Virus record (IMG/VR): IMGVR_UViG_3300033146_002435
Span: 1 to 64,000 of that record
Reading direction: 5' to 3' (one strand)
Source: a virus
Length of the DNA stretch: 64,000 nt
Shown piece after piece: positions 1 through 7,661 of this stretch (position 1 is the stretch's first letter; each line of letters begins with the position of its first letter). The position numbers and the translations under genes are program-made. A model generated the notes under the pieces. That model was not told the origin of the DNA. It ran no database searches and saw only the letters and a list, made by a program, of their open reading frames with translations.

Positions 1-324
1 TATAGTTTAAGTGATAATCACCAAATTTTCAAAGCGTCATCACAAAGTGGCGGTTTAGGGCCAGTCTATTTCGGTGGTGAATCTGGTACGTCAGCGGTTA
101 GACTTGGATTTTATCAGGCTCACACCGTTGGGGACTCACCTAGAAGAACAATGTTTTTTTATCAAAGTACATTTACCGTCAGAGTTGATGATGCTCTCAC
201 AGACTCATTGATGAACGCTAACGATTGCACAATATCACTTAACGAATCGGGGAACACGCTGACGTTCAAAGTGAAATATTCAGACGGATCAACCATAAAA
301 TCAGGAACAGTTTCACTGTCATAA
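1..324 (+). CDS. C-terminal end of a virion-type protein (partial)
   Basis: The reading frame is open from the first base to a TAA at 322-324, giving 107 residues with no start in the window. The sequence is rich in Gly, Ser, Thr and aromatic residues, and its end alternates polar and hydrophobic residues (TLTFKVKYSDG), as beta-structured tail-fibre or baseplate proteins do. It lies directly upstream of other small virion-like genes on the same strand. I do not recognise the family; a tail fibre or tip role is inferred from context only. Confidence 0.6.
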   Translation, partial: YSLSDNHQIFKASSQSGGLGPVYFGGESGTSAVRLGFYQAHTVGDSPRRTMFFYQSTFTVRVDDALTDSLMNANDCTISLNESGNTLTFKVKYSDGSTIKSGTVSLS

Positions 325-334
325 GGAGGACAAA

Positions 335-655
335 ATGGGTTTTAACGCAGAATTACCGATGGGTAACACGGGTATAAGTTCAAATTATCAAAAGGTTTTA
401 TCCGTGGAAATAAACGACAACCTGAAGCAGGCTGAAGTAACTGCAATCGGTTACAAGGATAAAGACAGCAGAGACAGTGGAGCTGACCCTCTGCCAGTTA
501 CCAAGCAAGCGGGGCTTTCACCTGATGAATATGATGCGATGGCAGCACTCCCGATACCAGATGAAGCAGAGACTATCCGTGACGTTTTCATCATCCTTGG
601 GTACGAAGTTCTTCGTATGAAAATTCCTGAGTTTGAGGATGCCGATACTGTGTGA
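335..655 (+). CDS. hypothetical protein, 106 aa
   Basis: The start is set by an AAGGAGGA ribosome site ten bases after the previous stop. The first half is polar; the second half (DEYDAMAALPIPDEAETIRDV) looks helical and acidic. No signal peptide or membrane segment is visible and I do not recognise the family. Its place directly behind the partial virion protein suggests a small structural or fibre-accessory protein of the late operon. Confidence 0.7.
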   Translation: MGFNAELPMGNTGISSNYQKVLSVEINDNLKQAEVTAIGYKDKDSRDSGADPLPVTKQAGLSPDEYDAMAALPIPDEAETIRDVFIILGYEVLRMKIPEFEDADTV

Positions 656-686
656 TATTATGTAATCTCAATCGATGGAGGTTACT

Positions 687-941
687 ATGAACAAAGAAAA
701 AAATGATACAGTAATTGAAGAAAAGGTAGAGGAAAAGGAATCACTTCGTGAAGAACTGGATGACACGAGGATGCTTGTAAAAAACCTGGGTACATTTATC
801 GAAGGTTTTTTGATAGATAAATTTGAGGCAAAGGGTGCGGTTACGGTTTTTGAGAGGGACTCCGCTCTCGGGTACGTGAAAACTTTGATTGACAGGCATA
901 ATAAAAAATATACTCAAGGCCACCTGGACAACAATATGTAG
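687..941 (+). CDS. hypothetical charged protein, 84 aa
   Basis: I chose the ATG at 687 because GGAGG lies five bases before it; an in-frame ATG at 675 overlaps that ribosome site. The first 30 residues are Glu/Lys-rich and probably form a coiled coil, and the rest is mixed helical. There is no signal or membrane segment. It sits between two virion-type genes in the plus-strand late block. Function unknown. Confidence 0.7.
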   Translation: MNKEKNDTVIEEKVEEKESLREELDDTRMLVKNLGTFIEGFLIDKFEAKGAVTVFERDSALGYVKTLIDRHNKKYTQGHLDNNM

Positions 942-989
942 CGAAACAACTCTCCTTTTTGGTAACATGGTACTGCGAGGTATTTTTGT

Positions 990-1352
990 ATGAGAACACC
1001 ATTGAACCAAAAAGGACAAGCTGTCCAAGTACATACGTTTAACGAGCATTCGGACATATCCAATACGGCTATATCGGATTCCGTCATCGCTGTGTCTGAT
1101 GTGAACGACCCAAAAGGGATGCTTATTCAGGTCACTTCGAACATTGACATTATGGTTCGGTTTGCACGAGGAAACACACCTGCGTGTACCGACGCAACTG
1201 CTCACATGTTCCTGGCTGCCAACGTACCCTATTACATCAAAGTTCCCGGGGATGACACTGGAGTCACAGCAAACGAGTGGCATATCCATGCAAAAGGCTC
1301 CGTGGCGGGTGCGTCTGGTCGCATTGTTGTCATGGAAATAAAGTCTTTCTAA
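990..1352 (+). CDS. hypothetical virion-type protein, 120 aa
   Basis: GCGAGG lies nine bases before the start. The protein is beta-rich with evenly spaced hydrophobic strands and short Gly/Thr/Asp loops, and lacks signal or membrane segments. It resembles the capsid- or tail-decorating proteins of tailed phages in composition and in its position among late genes. A similar 140-residue beta-rich protein lies at 37892. No family is recognised and the structural role is inferred. Confidence 0.65.
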   Translation: MRTPLNQKGQAVQVHTFNEHSDISNTAISDSVIAVSDVNDPKGMLIQVTSNIDIMVRFARGNTPACTDATAHMFLAANVPYYIKVPGDDTGVTANEWHIHAKGSVAGASGRIVVMEIKSF

Positions 1353-1362
1353 GGCGTATGCT

Positions 1363-2058
1363 ATGAGGGCAGAACATAACTTCATGCACCAGGTCGTCAC
1401 TGGCAATGGGCTTTCGAGCCCTGTTGTGCCCACACAAAGCACGTACTCAGAGACTGTATCAACAGCCTCTGATACGTGGAATATTAACCACGGACTTGGT
1501 GGTTTTGTAGTCCCTCAAATTTTAGATTCAAGTGACAAAGTTGTTCACCCGGATAAAATAGTCTACGTGGATGACGATAATATCAATGTCATCTGGCCCT
1601 CGGCCATGTCCGGAATGATTACCTGTGTTATAAACACCGACCACCAATATTCCGTGTCGGGTAGCTCAAGCTACACTATTTCTCACGGATTGGGAACCAA
1701 CGCCATTGCTGCCATGTGGTCAAACATAAATGACCCGGTGGATGGCCTGGAAAAAATACTCGTTTACCCCACAAATGAAAGTAACTCAGGGTTAAACGAC
1801 ACTCTTCTGTCTTTTGATGCAAACATTGATGGTGACGTAGCCATTTGTAATGAAATCGTACATGACACCGAAGGTGCTACTGTGACAGACTTCACCTTCA
1901 CTCACAACGCAAACACGGACTGCATCTGTGTTGTCGTCAATTCTTTAACCTTCCGAATGTGGCCTGATGAAATTGTCAGGGTGGGTACTCCGATGTCTGC
2001 CTTTGATATAGAAGGCATTGATACCTCGGACGAAACCACAGCATTCAATGCGTTTTAA
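1363..2058 (+). CDS. virion-type protein with repeated HGLG motifs, 231 aa
   Basis: Two internal units each begin with an aromatic residue and a short strand into HGLG (WNINHGLGG near residue 41 and YTISHGLGT near residue 104), followed by similar beta-rich sequence. Such repeats are common in phage tail and baseplate accessory proteins, where they form small beta domains. No catalytic motif or membrane segment is seen. It lies ten bases after the previous gene in the same operon. A structural role is likely; the exact position in the virion is unknown. Confidence 0.65.
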   Translation: MRAEHNFMHQVVTGNGLSSPVVPTQSTYSETVSTASDTWNINHGLGGFVVPQILDSSDKVVHPDKIVYVDDDNINVIWPSAMSGMITCVINTDHQYSVSGSSSYTISHGLGTNAIAAMWSNINDPVDGLEKILVYPTNESNSGLNDTLLSFDANIDGDVAICNEIVHDTEGATVTDFTFTHNANTDCICVVVNSLTFRMWPDEIVRVGTPMSAFDIEGIDTSDETTAFNAF

Positions 2059-2069
2059 GGAGATACTCC

Positions 2070-2276
2070 ATGCGGACAGGTAGCCTTGTGGCACTTCCAA
2101 GTGCTGAAATTAGTGGATATAAAATACTTTATACTCCTGCGACTGCCTCTGATTACCCAGAGGGAGTCCCCGATAATGTAGTCTCAGCGTTGGACACTCT
2201 GGCATCACGGGGCAGTAGTGAATTATCCACAACGATAACCGATCTAATCGCACATGAAGAATATGGGGGTATGTGA
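2070..2276 (+). CDS. hypothetical protein, 68 aa
   Basis: AAGGAGA lies six bases before the ATG. The short protein has a beta-like first half and a C-terminal helix (DNVVSALDTLASRG). In phages, short tail-fibre-linked proteins often contain this type of segment (NV..ALD.L). Its stop codon overlaps the start of the next gene, so translation is probably coupled. Function unknown. Confidence 0.6.
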   Translation: MRTGSLVALPSAEISGYKILYTPATASDYPEGVPDNVVSALDTLASRGSSELSTTITDLIAHEEYGGM

Positions 2277-2638
2277 TGAACCCTGATGATGCAAGACTCC
2301 TCATCCACGTCCTTTCAGTCATCCTCATGTTTTTATTTGTGTATTGGGCCCTAAAAAGTAGGATCTACAAAATGGAAACACAGATAGACGAGGTTAATAG
2401 ACACACACTTGCCATAGAAAAGGCTCTAGGTGTTCATCAACAGGATACTGAAAAAATCATAAAGAAAAGGGATACAGTTCACAAGGACTTACTCGAGGCC
2501 CACAGTGTGCGTATCACACGACTAGAAACCCACATTGAATATCAAACGAAAGCTGCCGATGAAAACAAGAAACTTTTACAAAAGTTGGACAGCAAATTGG
2601 ATACGATGAGGGAAGAAATTAGCCAAAGAAAGAACTGA
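2276..2638 (+). CDS. membrane-anchored coiled-coil protein A, 120 aa
   Basis: One hydrophobic helix near residues 8-26 is followed by a basic patch and about 90 residues of heptad-like charged sequence. This is the layout of small holin-associated, XhlA-like or spanin-type proteins. A GTG three bases earlier is an alternative start, but ATG 2276 overlaps the preceding TGA (TGATG) and is preferred. The next gene has the same architecture. A lysis or membrane role is an inference; no family signature was identified. Confidence 0.65.
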   Translation: MNPDDARLLIHVLSVILMFLFVYWALKSRIYKMETQIDEVNRHTLAIEKALGVHQQDTEKIIKKRDTVHKDLLEAHSVRITRLETHIEYQTKAADENKKLLQKLDSKLDTMREEISQRKN

Positions 2639-2648
2639 GCGTTCCCCT

Positions 2649-3023
2649 ATGGATGCAACATCAATAATAACGCTTGTAGTGTCTCTGGTTCCCTTTATGG
2701 CCTATGTACTATATAACCAGTACAAGGTTAAGGATTTAGTTGGAAGACTTGAGCACATGGAGATCGAAAATGAAAAAAATAAGGAGGAGATGCAAGATAA
2801 ATGCGAAAAAGTGAAGTCAAACATGTTTCACGAGGTAAAAAAACTGCATGCGATCATGTACTCGACTCGTGAGGATCTGACGAGAGTGACCACGGCTCTT
2901 GAATACCAGGTCACTTCCATCGCAGATTTAAGACTCGCCAACCGTATTCATGCGGAGCAGGCGGGACGGAGAATAGATGATGTTATGTCTCTTGTTAAGG
3001 ACTTAGCCAATGGGCGTACCTAG
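2649..3023 (+). CDS. membrane-anchored coiled-coil protein B, 124 aa
   Basis: A hydrophobic helix near residues 5-22 is followed by a long charged, heptad-like stretch, matching the layout of the gene just upstream though the sequences differ. The pair may work together at the cell envelope, for example in lysis. The last 29 bases overlap the convergent gene on the minus strand, so this is the end of the plus-strand block. Assignment beyond 'small membrane protein with coiled coil' is not supported. Confidence 0.65.
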   Translation: MDATSIITLVVSLVPFMAYVLYNQYKVKDLVGRLEHMEIENEKNKEEMQDKCEKVKSNMFHEVKKLHAIMYSTREDLTRVTTALEYQVTSIADLRLANRIHAEQAGRRIDDVMSLVKDLANGRT

Positions 3024-3756
3024 CGGTTGGATCAAAAGGACTCACTGGGTTTTCCTTCTTATTCGCTTTCCTATTCTCCTTTAGCTTTAGTGCGAGGGCT
3101 CTCCTTTCGTCCAGGACTTCGGCTCTTGATGGCATGCTGTCTATCCTGTCATCCATTTCCCTTTTTGCCCGGGCCATGTGCTCAAAGATGTCTGAACCTT
3201 GCTCAAACTGGATAAGAAACATGTTGCCTTTAACAACAATTTTTCCTGCTTCAGGTTCATTCACAATAAGAGGTTGAATCAGGGTTTCTGGGGAACCGTC
3301 GAAATCTTGAAAGACTCGGGTGGATTCACTGTGGTCATATTCGTAACCAACGGACTTAATTTCCGTAACCTTCTCCCCTTTCATGTCGAATTTTACCTTG
3401 TCAACCTGTCTTCCAAGATACGTTTTTTCAAACTCTGCGTCCATTTCCTTACTGTAAAGGTAGATGTGTAAAAACTCATTTCCCCGCATGACCTCGTGGT
3501 ACACGAAACATTCCGGAGTTGGTTTACCGATGTCCTTATTCATGCTCAACTGCTTTGCAACGGCAACCATGGCCCGGAAACAAAATTCGTAGGGGGTCAT
3601 TGCGTCTGACTCGATAACATCCATGCATCGCCAGTACAGATTTTTAGGAACAGACTCATTTTCGTAAGTCGTCACGCCATCTTTAATGACTTCTTTCCTG
3701 CCTCTGTACGTTGCGGACGAAAAATCCTTGTTGTAAATAAATAGCTTTCTAATCAT
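2995..3756 (-). CDS. hypothetical protein in the Rad50/Mre11-type operon, 253 aa
   Basis: The start at 3756 is set by AAAGGAG six bases upstream. Its ATG sits two bases past the stop of the SbcC-like gene, so the two are tightly linked. The protein is mixed alpha/beta, with a strongly basic C-terminal quarter (many Arg and Lys from about residue 205) that could contact DNA or a partner. No catalytic motif is recognised. Position as the third gene of the nuclease operon suggests an accessory recombination or DNA-end function. The 3' end overlaps the convergent gene by 29 bases. Confidence 0.7.
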   Translation of the reverse strand: MIRKLFIYNKDFSSATYRGRKEVIKDGVTTYENESVPKNLYWRCMDVIESDAMTPYEFCFRAMVAVAKQLSMNKDIGKPTPECFVYHEVMRGNEFLHIYLYSKEMDAEFEKTYLGRQVDKVKFDMKGEKVTEIKSVGYEYDHSESTRVFQDFDGSPETLIQPLIVNEPEAGKIVVKGNMFLIQFEQGSDIFEHMARAKREMDDRIDSMPSRAEVLDERRALALKLKENRKANKKENPVSPFDPTARYAHWLSP

Positions 3757-3757
3757 C

Positions 3758-6058
3758 TCAGTCTCCTTTGACACTACTGATGCCATTCCTCATGGTCACG
3801 GAGTAGCTTCTGCCTATCTGTTTAAGTTTTTCATTGTGCGTGATGCACACAATCTGCGGAACCAAGTCACCCATCCGGTCGAGAACGTGGATAAAATTAT
3901 CGATTCTATGGTTATCAAATTGAGCCGTGGGCTCGTCGATAATCATGATGCCAAGTGGATTCCCTGAGATAAGCTGTTTAAGCCTTGACAGGGCCACTCG
4001 GAAGGCAAAGGCCAGGGTATCCTTCTCAGCACCAGAGAATACGGAGGAAGGCACGTCGTAGTCCCCTTTCTTCCCGGTTATCTCGTACTGATCGTCGAGT
4101 GCGATGGCTGTGTACTCTCCATCCCCGACAGCAGAATAAACTTGATTCACAATGCTCTCAATGGACGGTTTGATCTTATTCTGGTAGCTGTGTCTGAAGT
4201 TCATCACGATTTTCTTTGCCTGGCTGAGGTAGCTCAGTTCATCTTTTGCACTCAGAAATTTTTCGTGCCCGTCCTCGAATCGACCAAAAAACCCTCTCGC
4301 CTCGTAAAGGTCTATTTTTTTATCGTCTCTCGTGCTTACTAAAGCGTCCAGAGCATACTTTAAGGATCGCTCAGTGGACTCCTTCGACTCTATTCGTGCG
4401 TTCAACTCATTCATTTCCGTGACAAGATGGTCATAGGAACTTTCGCCCTCTTTTAACACCATTTCGATGTGAGTTATATCCTTATACGTTTTCGTGTACT
4501 TGGCTTTGAAGTCTTTTAAAAGATCCTTAACACACACAGCATCTATTGCATACTTTTGGTATTCACCAACGAGCGTTTCCCTGTGAACCCTCGTCTCCCG
4601 GATTGACTTCAATTCATGCTCAACATCGTTCAACGTCCGTAGCAATTCGCTCTCCGTTTTGGATTTTAAATTCATTTTTTTAAGAGCCTCTTTTAATTGA
4701 ACCTGTATGTACTCGATTTCTTTGTGAATTTCTTCATTACTTTCCGTTCGGCTGTTGTAGGACTCCCACATACTTTTGAGCTTACAAAAATCCTCTTCAA
4801 GTTTCACAGAATGCTCAAATATTTTGTCAAGTTTGAGATACTTTTCCTCGTCTGCCTTTAATTGCCTAGTCAGGTGGGAAAGATGATCTTTTGTGAGTTC
4901 ACTGCCACAGCGAGAGCACACCCCTGCGTCTGACTCGCACGATTGAATGACTCGGGCAAGATCCTCGATATTCGTGGATAACCGAATGTACTCCCGTCGC
5001 TCTTTCTTGAGTTTTTCAATCAACCGCTTGTGTTCTTTTTCACTGTACTCCTCAAGAGGCTTTGACACCACGGAAATTTGCCCCTGAAGCGTGTGAAGTT
5101 TTTTGTTTAGGTTGTAAACGGACACACCCATATCCTCCATGTCCTGAAGGGCTGCGTCGTGCCCCCTCTTTGCCTCGGTGTACTCAGCCTCGACTTTATC
5201 AATCTCCTGATTCGGCAAAGTGTCGAGAGTGGTGTTTACTCTGTCCATAGCCAATTTCAGTTCCTTAATACGCTTCTCCATACTCTCCATACTAACTTTT
5301 TGACTTTCTCTTTCATCCCGCAATCTCTCCAGTTCATCCTCTAACTCGATGTAAACCTGAAGCTCCTTGTTAGTGACTTTAACCTTGTTTCTTAAAACAT
5401 CAAGATTCAGTTTTTTCACTTCAGCTTGTTTCCTCTGTATGTCTTTCTCAATCTTACTTATGTCATCTTCGAGAACGGATATAATGGCTTTTGCCTTTTG
5501 GTATGGGCCATCATCGTACTCGTTGACGACACTCCGTGGGCCTTTTGTTTTCTTCCGGTACACAGATTCAAGATTTTTGAAGTTCTCAGTCCCTATCACG
5601 GATTCCACGGTCTTCACACGAATGTCAGACTTCCTACTCACGAGGTTCTGCATCTCACCCTGGGCGATGTAATTTGTGGCCCCCAAGGTAGCGGGGGTGA
5701 CTTTAAACAATCGCTCTATCTCCTCCAAAGCTCCTACTTTAGTGTTGGCGACTTTCTCACCGTCAACCGTGACAGAGGCTTTTGCCGAGGATCTCTCTAC
5801 GATTATTTCTTTCCCGTTACCGGAAAAAGTGGCCCTGCCCCACGGGGAAGTCCCCGCACCTAGCGTCTTGAAGTCTGCCTCATGGGAACCCACGGCTTTG
5901 GCTCCCCCGAGTATCCACGGCATTGCCATACCCAAGATACTCTTTCCATGCCCGTTCCGACCGATAAAAGACGTGTACCCTTCTTTAAAAGTTATCGCAT
6001 GTTTTCCCACGTAGGGCCCGAAGTTTTTAATCTCTATCTTTGTAAGCAGTAAACTCAT
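3758..6058 (-). CDS. sbcC: SbcC/Rad50-like recombination nuclease ATPase subunit
   Basis: This 766-residue protein has the full Rad50/SbcC/T4 gp46 layout. An N-terminal ATP-binding lobe carries Walker A GRNGHGKS at residues 33-40. A long coiled coil has a CxxC zinc hook (CSRC) near residue 380. The C-terminal lobe has a signature-like motif (SGAEKDTLAFAF) and Walker B IMIIDEPTAQFD near residue 705. The family uses ATP to open DNA ends for the Mre11-type nuclease subunit, whose gene lies upstream and overlaps by four bases. It likely acts in end processing, recombination-dependent replication or host DNA breakdown in the cytoplasm. Confidence 0.93.
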   Translation of the reverse strand: MSLLLTKIEIKNFGPYVGKHAITFKEGYTSFIGRNGHGKSILGMAMPWILGGAKAVGSHEADFKTLGAGTSPWGRATFSGNGKEIIVERSSAKASVTVDGEKVANTKVGALEEIERLFKVTPATLGATNYIAQGEMQNLVSRKSDIRVKTVESVIGTENFKNLESVYRKKTKGPRSVVNEYDDGPYQKAKAIISVLEDDISKIEKDIQRKQAEVKKLNLDVLRNKVKVTNKELQVYIELEDELERLRDERESQKVSMESMEKRIKELKLAMDRVNTTLDTLPNQEIDKVEAEYTEAKRGHDAALQDMEDMGVSVYNLNKKLHTLQGQISVVSKPLEEYSEKEHKRLIEKLKKERREYIRLSTNIEDLARVIQSCESDAGVCSRCGSELTKDHLSHLTRQLKADEEKYLKLDKIFEHSVKLEEDFCKLKSMWESYNSRTESNEEIHKEIEYIQVQLKEALKKMNLKSKTESELLRTLNDVEHELKSIRETRVHRETLVGEYQKYAIDAVCVKDLLKDFKAKYTKTYKDITHIEMVLKEGESSYDHLVTEMNELNARIESKESTERSLKYALDALVSTRDDKKIDLYEARGFFGRFEDGHEKFLSAKDELSYLSQAKKIVMNFRHSYQNKIKPSIESIVNQVYSAVGDGEYTAIALDDQYEITGKKGDYDVPSSVFSGAEKDTLAFAFRVALSRLKQLISGNPLGIMIIDEPTAQFDNHRIDNFIHVLDRMGDLVPQIVCITHNEKLKQIGRSYSVTMRNGISSVKGD

Positions 6059-7125
6059 AACATCCCCATTTCCACCATCAAGTCGGTGGCAACTTCTTTC
6101 AATTCGTTGGATAAATTTTGTTCCTCGAGGTAGTCTTTGAAGGACTGGCTTATACTCATCCCCGCACTCACCCCTGTGATTTCCGTGGTTTCCTTAAACA
6201 GGTTTGTTTTGTCCACGTACTCAACACCACGGGCCTTTAGATCGTCTATCAAGTTTCTCAGCTTAACCTCATCGTCGTGCGTCTTCACTTCAATATCGAG
6301 AACAACCCGGTCAATCCCTTCTGGAACATCACTCAATTCAGTTACCTTCACCTCTTTCATTCCACGATTTACAGGTATGAACTCAATTTCTCCATCTTCC
6401 CAGGTCATGAATCTCCGAGGGAATGTATCATTCACTTTCATCTGTGTAGGAGATCCCACATTGATAACCCGGATACCGTGAACTTTTTCTTCCCAAGGCT
6501 CGTGATCATGCCCTAAAACAATCGTGACGTTTTTTCCGAGGGTCTTTTTAATACGGGAAACCCAGTTACGTTTGAACCAATTTTCATGCGTGGGTGTCGA
6601 GTTCATGTTAAACTCAAGCCTTCCCTCAAACAGGTGGTGTGCTATGAATAAATGATGTGCCCCAGTGTCCACGTTGGCCCATTTAAGCACCTTTTCAAAT
6701 TGCTCCTCCGCAGCCTCCTGTCCATTTGGACAAAAGTTGAGGATGTGTACATTAGGAAGTTGTTTTGCTGTGGGTGTGAGCATAGCCCATGCAGTCGGGA
6801 AGTCTCCATATTTATGGGTGTATCTTGACTTTGGAATATCGTGGTTCCCCACGGGGCACTTTCCAATGACCAATCCGGAACGCAAAGCTCTCCGAATCAA
6901 ATTCTTCATGACCCATTGCTCCGGTGTGGTTAAATTCGGGGAAGAGAGGGGGCCGTCTACGAAGTCTCCTGTATGAACGTAACAGTCAGCTCCGGCTTCC
7001 TTGGCCTTTGTCAGACCTTCAGCAAAGGTGTGAACCACACCTCTCCTGCGGGCACACATTTCTCCTGTGGTATGGTTGTATGAACCTAAATTTACGTGTG
7101 GATCTCCTGATATAAATAATTTCAT
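6055..7125 (-). CDS. sbcD: SbcD/Mre11-like nuclease subunit (metallophosphoesterase)
   Basis: All calcineurin-type metal motifs are present: GDPH (Asp8, His10), GDFVDG (Asp54), GNHD (residues 93-96), a His pair near 163 and GHDH (His206, His208). The family cuts DNA with bound manganese as a complex with a Rad50-type ATPase, encoded directly downstream with an ATGA overlap. At 356 residues the length fits phage gp47-type proteins. The region after residue 270 would be the capping and partner-binding part. It lies in the operon with the polymerase and a PD-(D/E)XK nuclease. Confidence 0.93.
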   Translation of the reverse strand: MKLFISGDPHVNLGSYNHTTGEMCARRRGVVHTFAEGLTKAKEAGADCYVHTGDFVDGPLSSPNLTTPEQWVMKNLIRRALRSGLVIGKCPVGNHDIPKSRYTHKYGDFPTAWAMLTPTAKQLPNVHILNFCPNGQEAAEEQFEKVLKWANVDTGAHHLFIAHHLFEGRLEFNMNSTPTHENWFKRNWVSRIKKTLGKNVTIVLGHDHEPWEEKVHGIRVINVGSPTQMKVNDTFPRRFMTWEDGEIEFIPVNRGMKEVKVTELSDVPEGIDRVVLDIEVKTHDDEVKLRNLIDDLKARGVEYVDKTNLFKETTEITGVSAGMSISQSFKDYLEEQNLSNELKEVATDLMVEMGML

Positions 7126-7661
7126 GGTTTTAACTTCCTATATTTTGATTTGTCTCCGAAATCAAAGACAGTGTTTTTTATCTCGGACGCATGATTTGAA
7201 TGTGCCTCCATCAGATTAAGTCGAAGCCTATCGGGATACCTTTTTATTTCAGTGTAAGTCTCATCGAAATGACATTCATAAGCAGGCTGTAATGATTTAG
7301 TCAAAGATCCTTTTTTCTTTGCGAAAAATAAAAGAACTTGTGACCACTCATAGATGTGCATGTGCATCCCGCCATCCGTGAATATCACATACGATCCGAA
7401 GACCCCCTTTCGGCAGGCTGATAGGTTCCTCCGCAGTTGATCCTTCGTAAGCATGGATCTCGTGAAAGACTTTTTTATAGTAGATTTCACCTCAACATAC
7501 ATCATAAATCCATCTTTTCCCGTGACCGCATCCGCAGTGTTCCCCGACAACATTCTTCCGGCATCATGAGAATCCTTCAGCCTTTCGTAGTGGAACCCCC
7601 ACTTTGTAAAAAAGTTATCCGTGAACTTCTCAGCTTCTTTTCCTTTAGTGTATTTCGACAT
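7122..7661 (-). CDS. PD-(D/E)XK-fold nuclease, possible Holliday junction resolvase
   Basis: GAGGAG seven bases upstream sets the start at 7661, giving 179 residues and a 17-base overlap with the polymerase gene. Residues 40-60 hold a PD-(D/E)XK core: Asp44, then Glu57-Val-Lys59 at the end of a strand. A conserved-looking helix with KGKEAEKF lies at the N-terminus. The family includes resolvases and other structure-specific nucleases that bind magnesium. Position between the polymerase and the Mre11-type gene (ATGA overlap) supports a role in recombination or branch removal. The exact substrate is not readable. Confidence 0.7.
   Translation of the reverse strand: MSKYTKGKEAEKFTDNFFTKWGFHYERLKDSHDAGRMLSGNTADAVTGKDGFMMYVEVKSTIKKSFTRSMLTKDQLRRNLSACRKGVFGSYVIFTDGGMHMHIYEWSQVLLFFAKKKGSLTKSLQPAYECHFDETYTEIKRYPDRLRLNLMEAHSNHASEIKNTVFDFGDKSKYRKLKP

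Noticed and set aside
741-1442. A 233-codon frame on the minus strand opposite the early plus-strand genes.
   Set aside because: It lies fully antisense to three genes with good ribosome sites, is rich in Cys, His and Arg as shadows often are, and has no ribosome site.
5426-6014. Plus-strand frames of 112-145 codons antisense to the SbcC-like gene.
   Set aside because: They lie inside a gene with complete Walker and signature motifs on the other strand and have no start signals.
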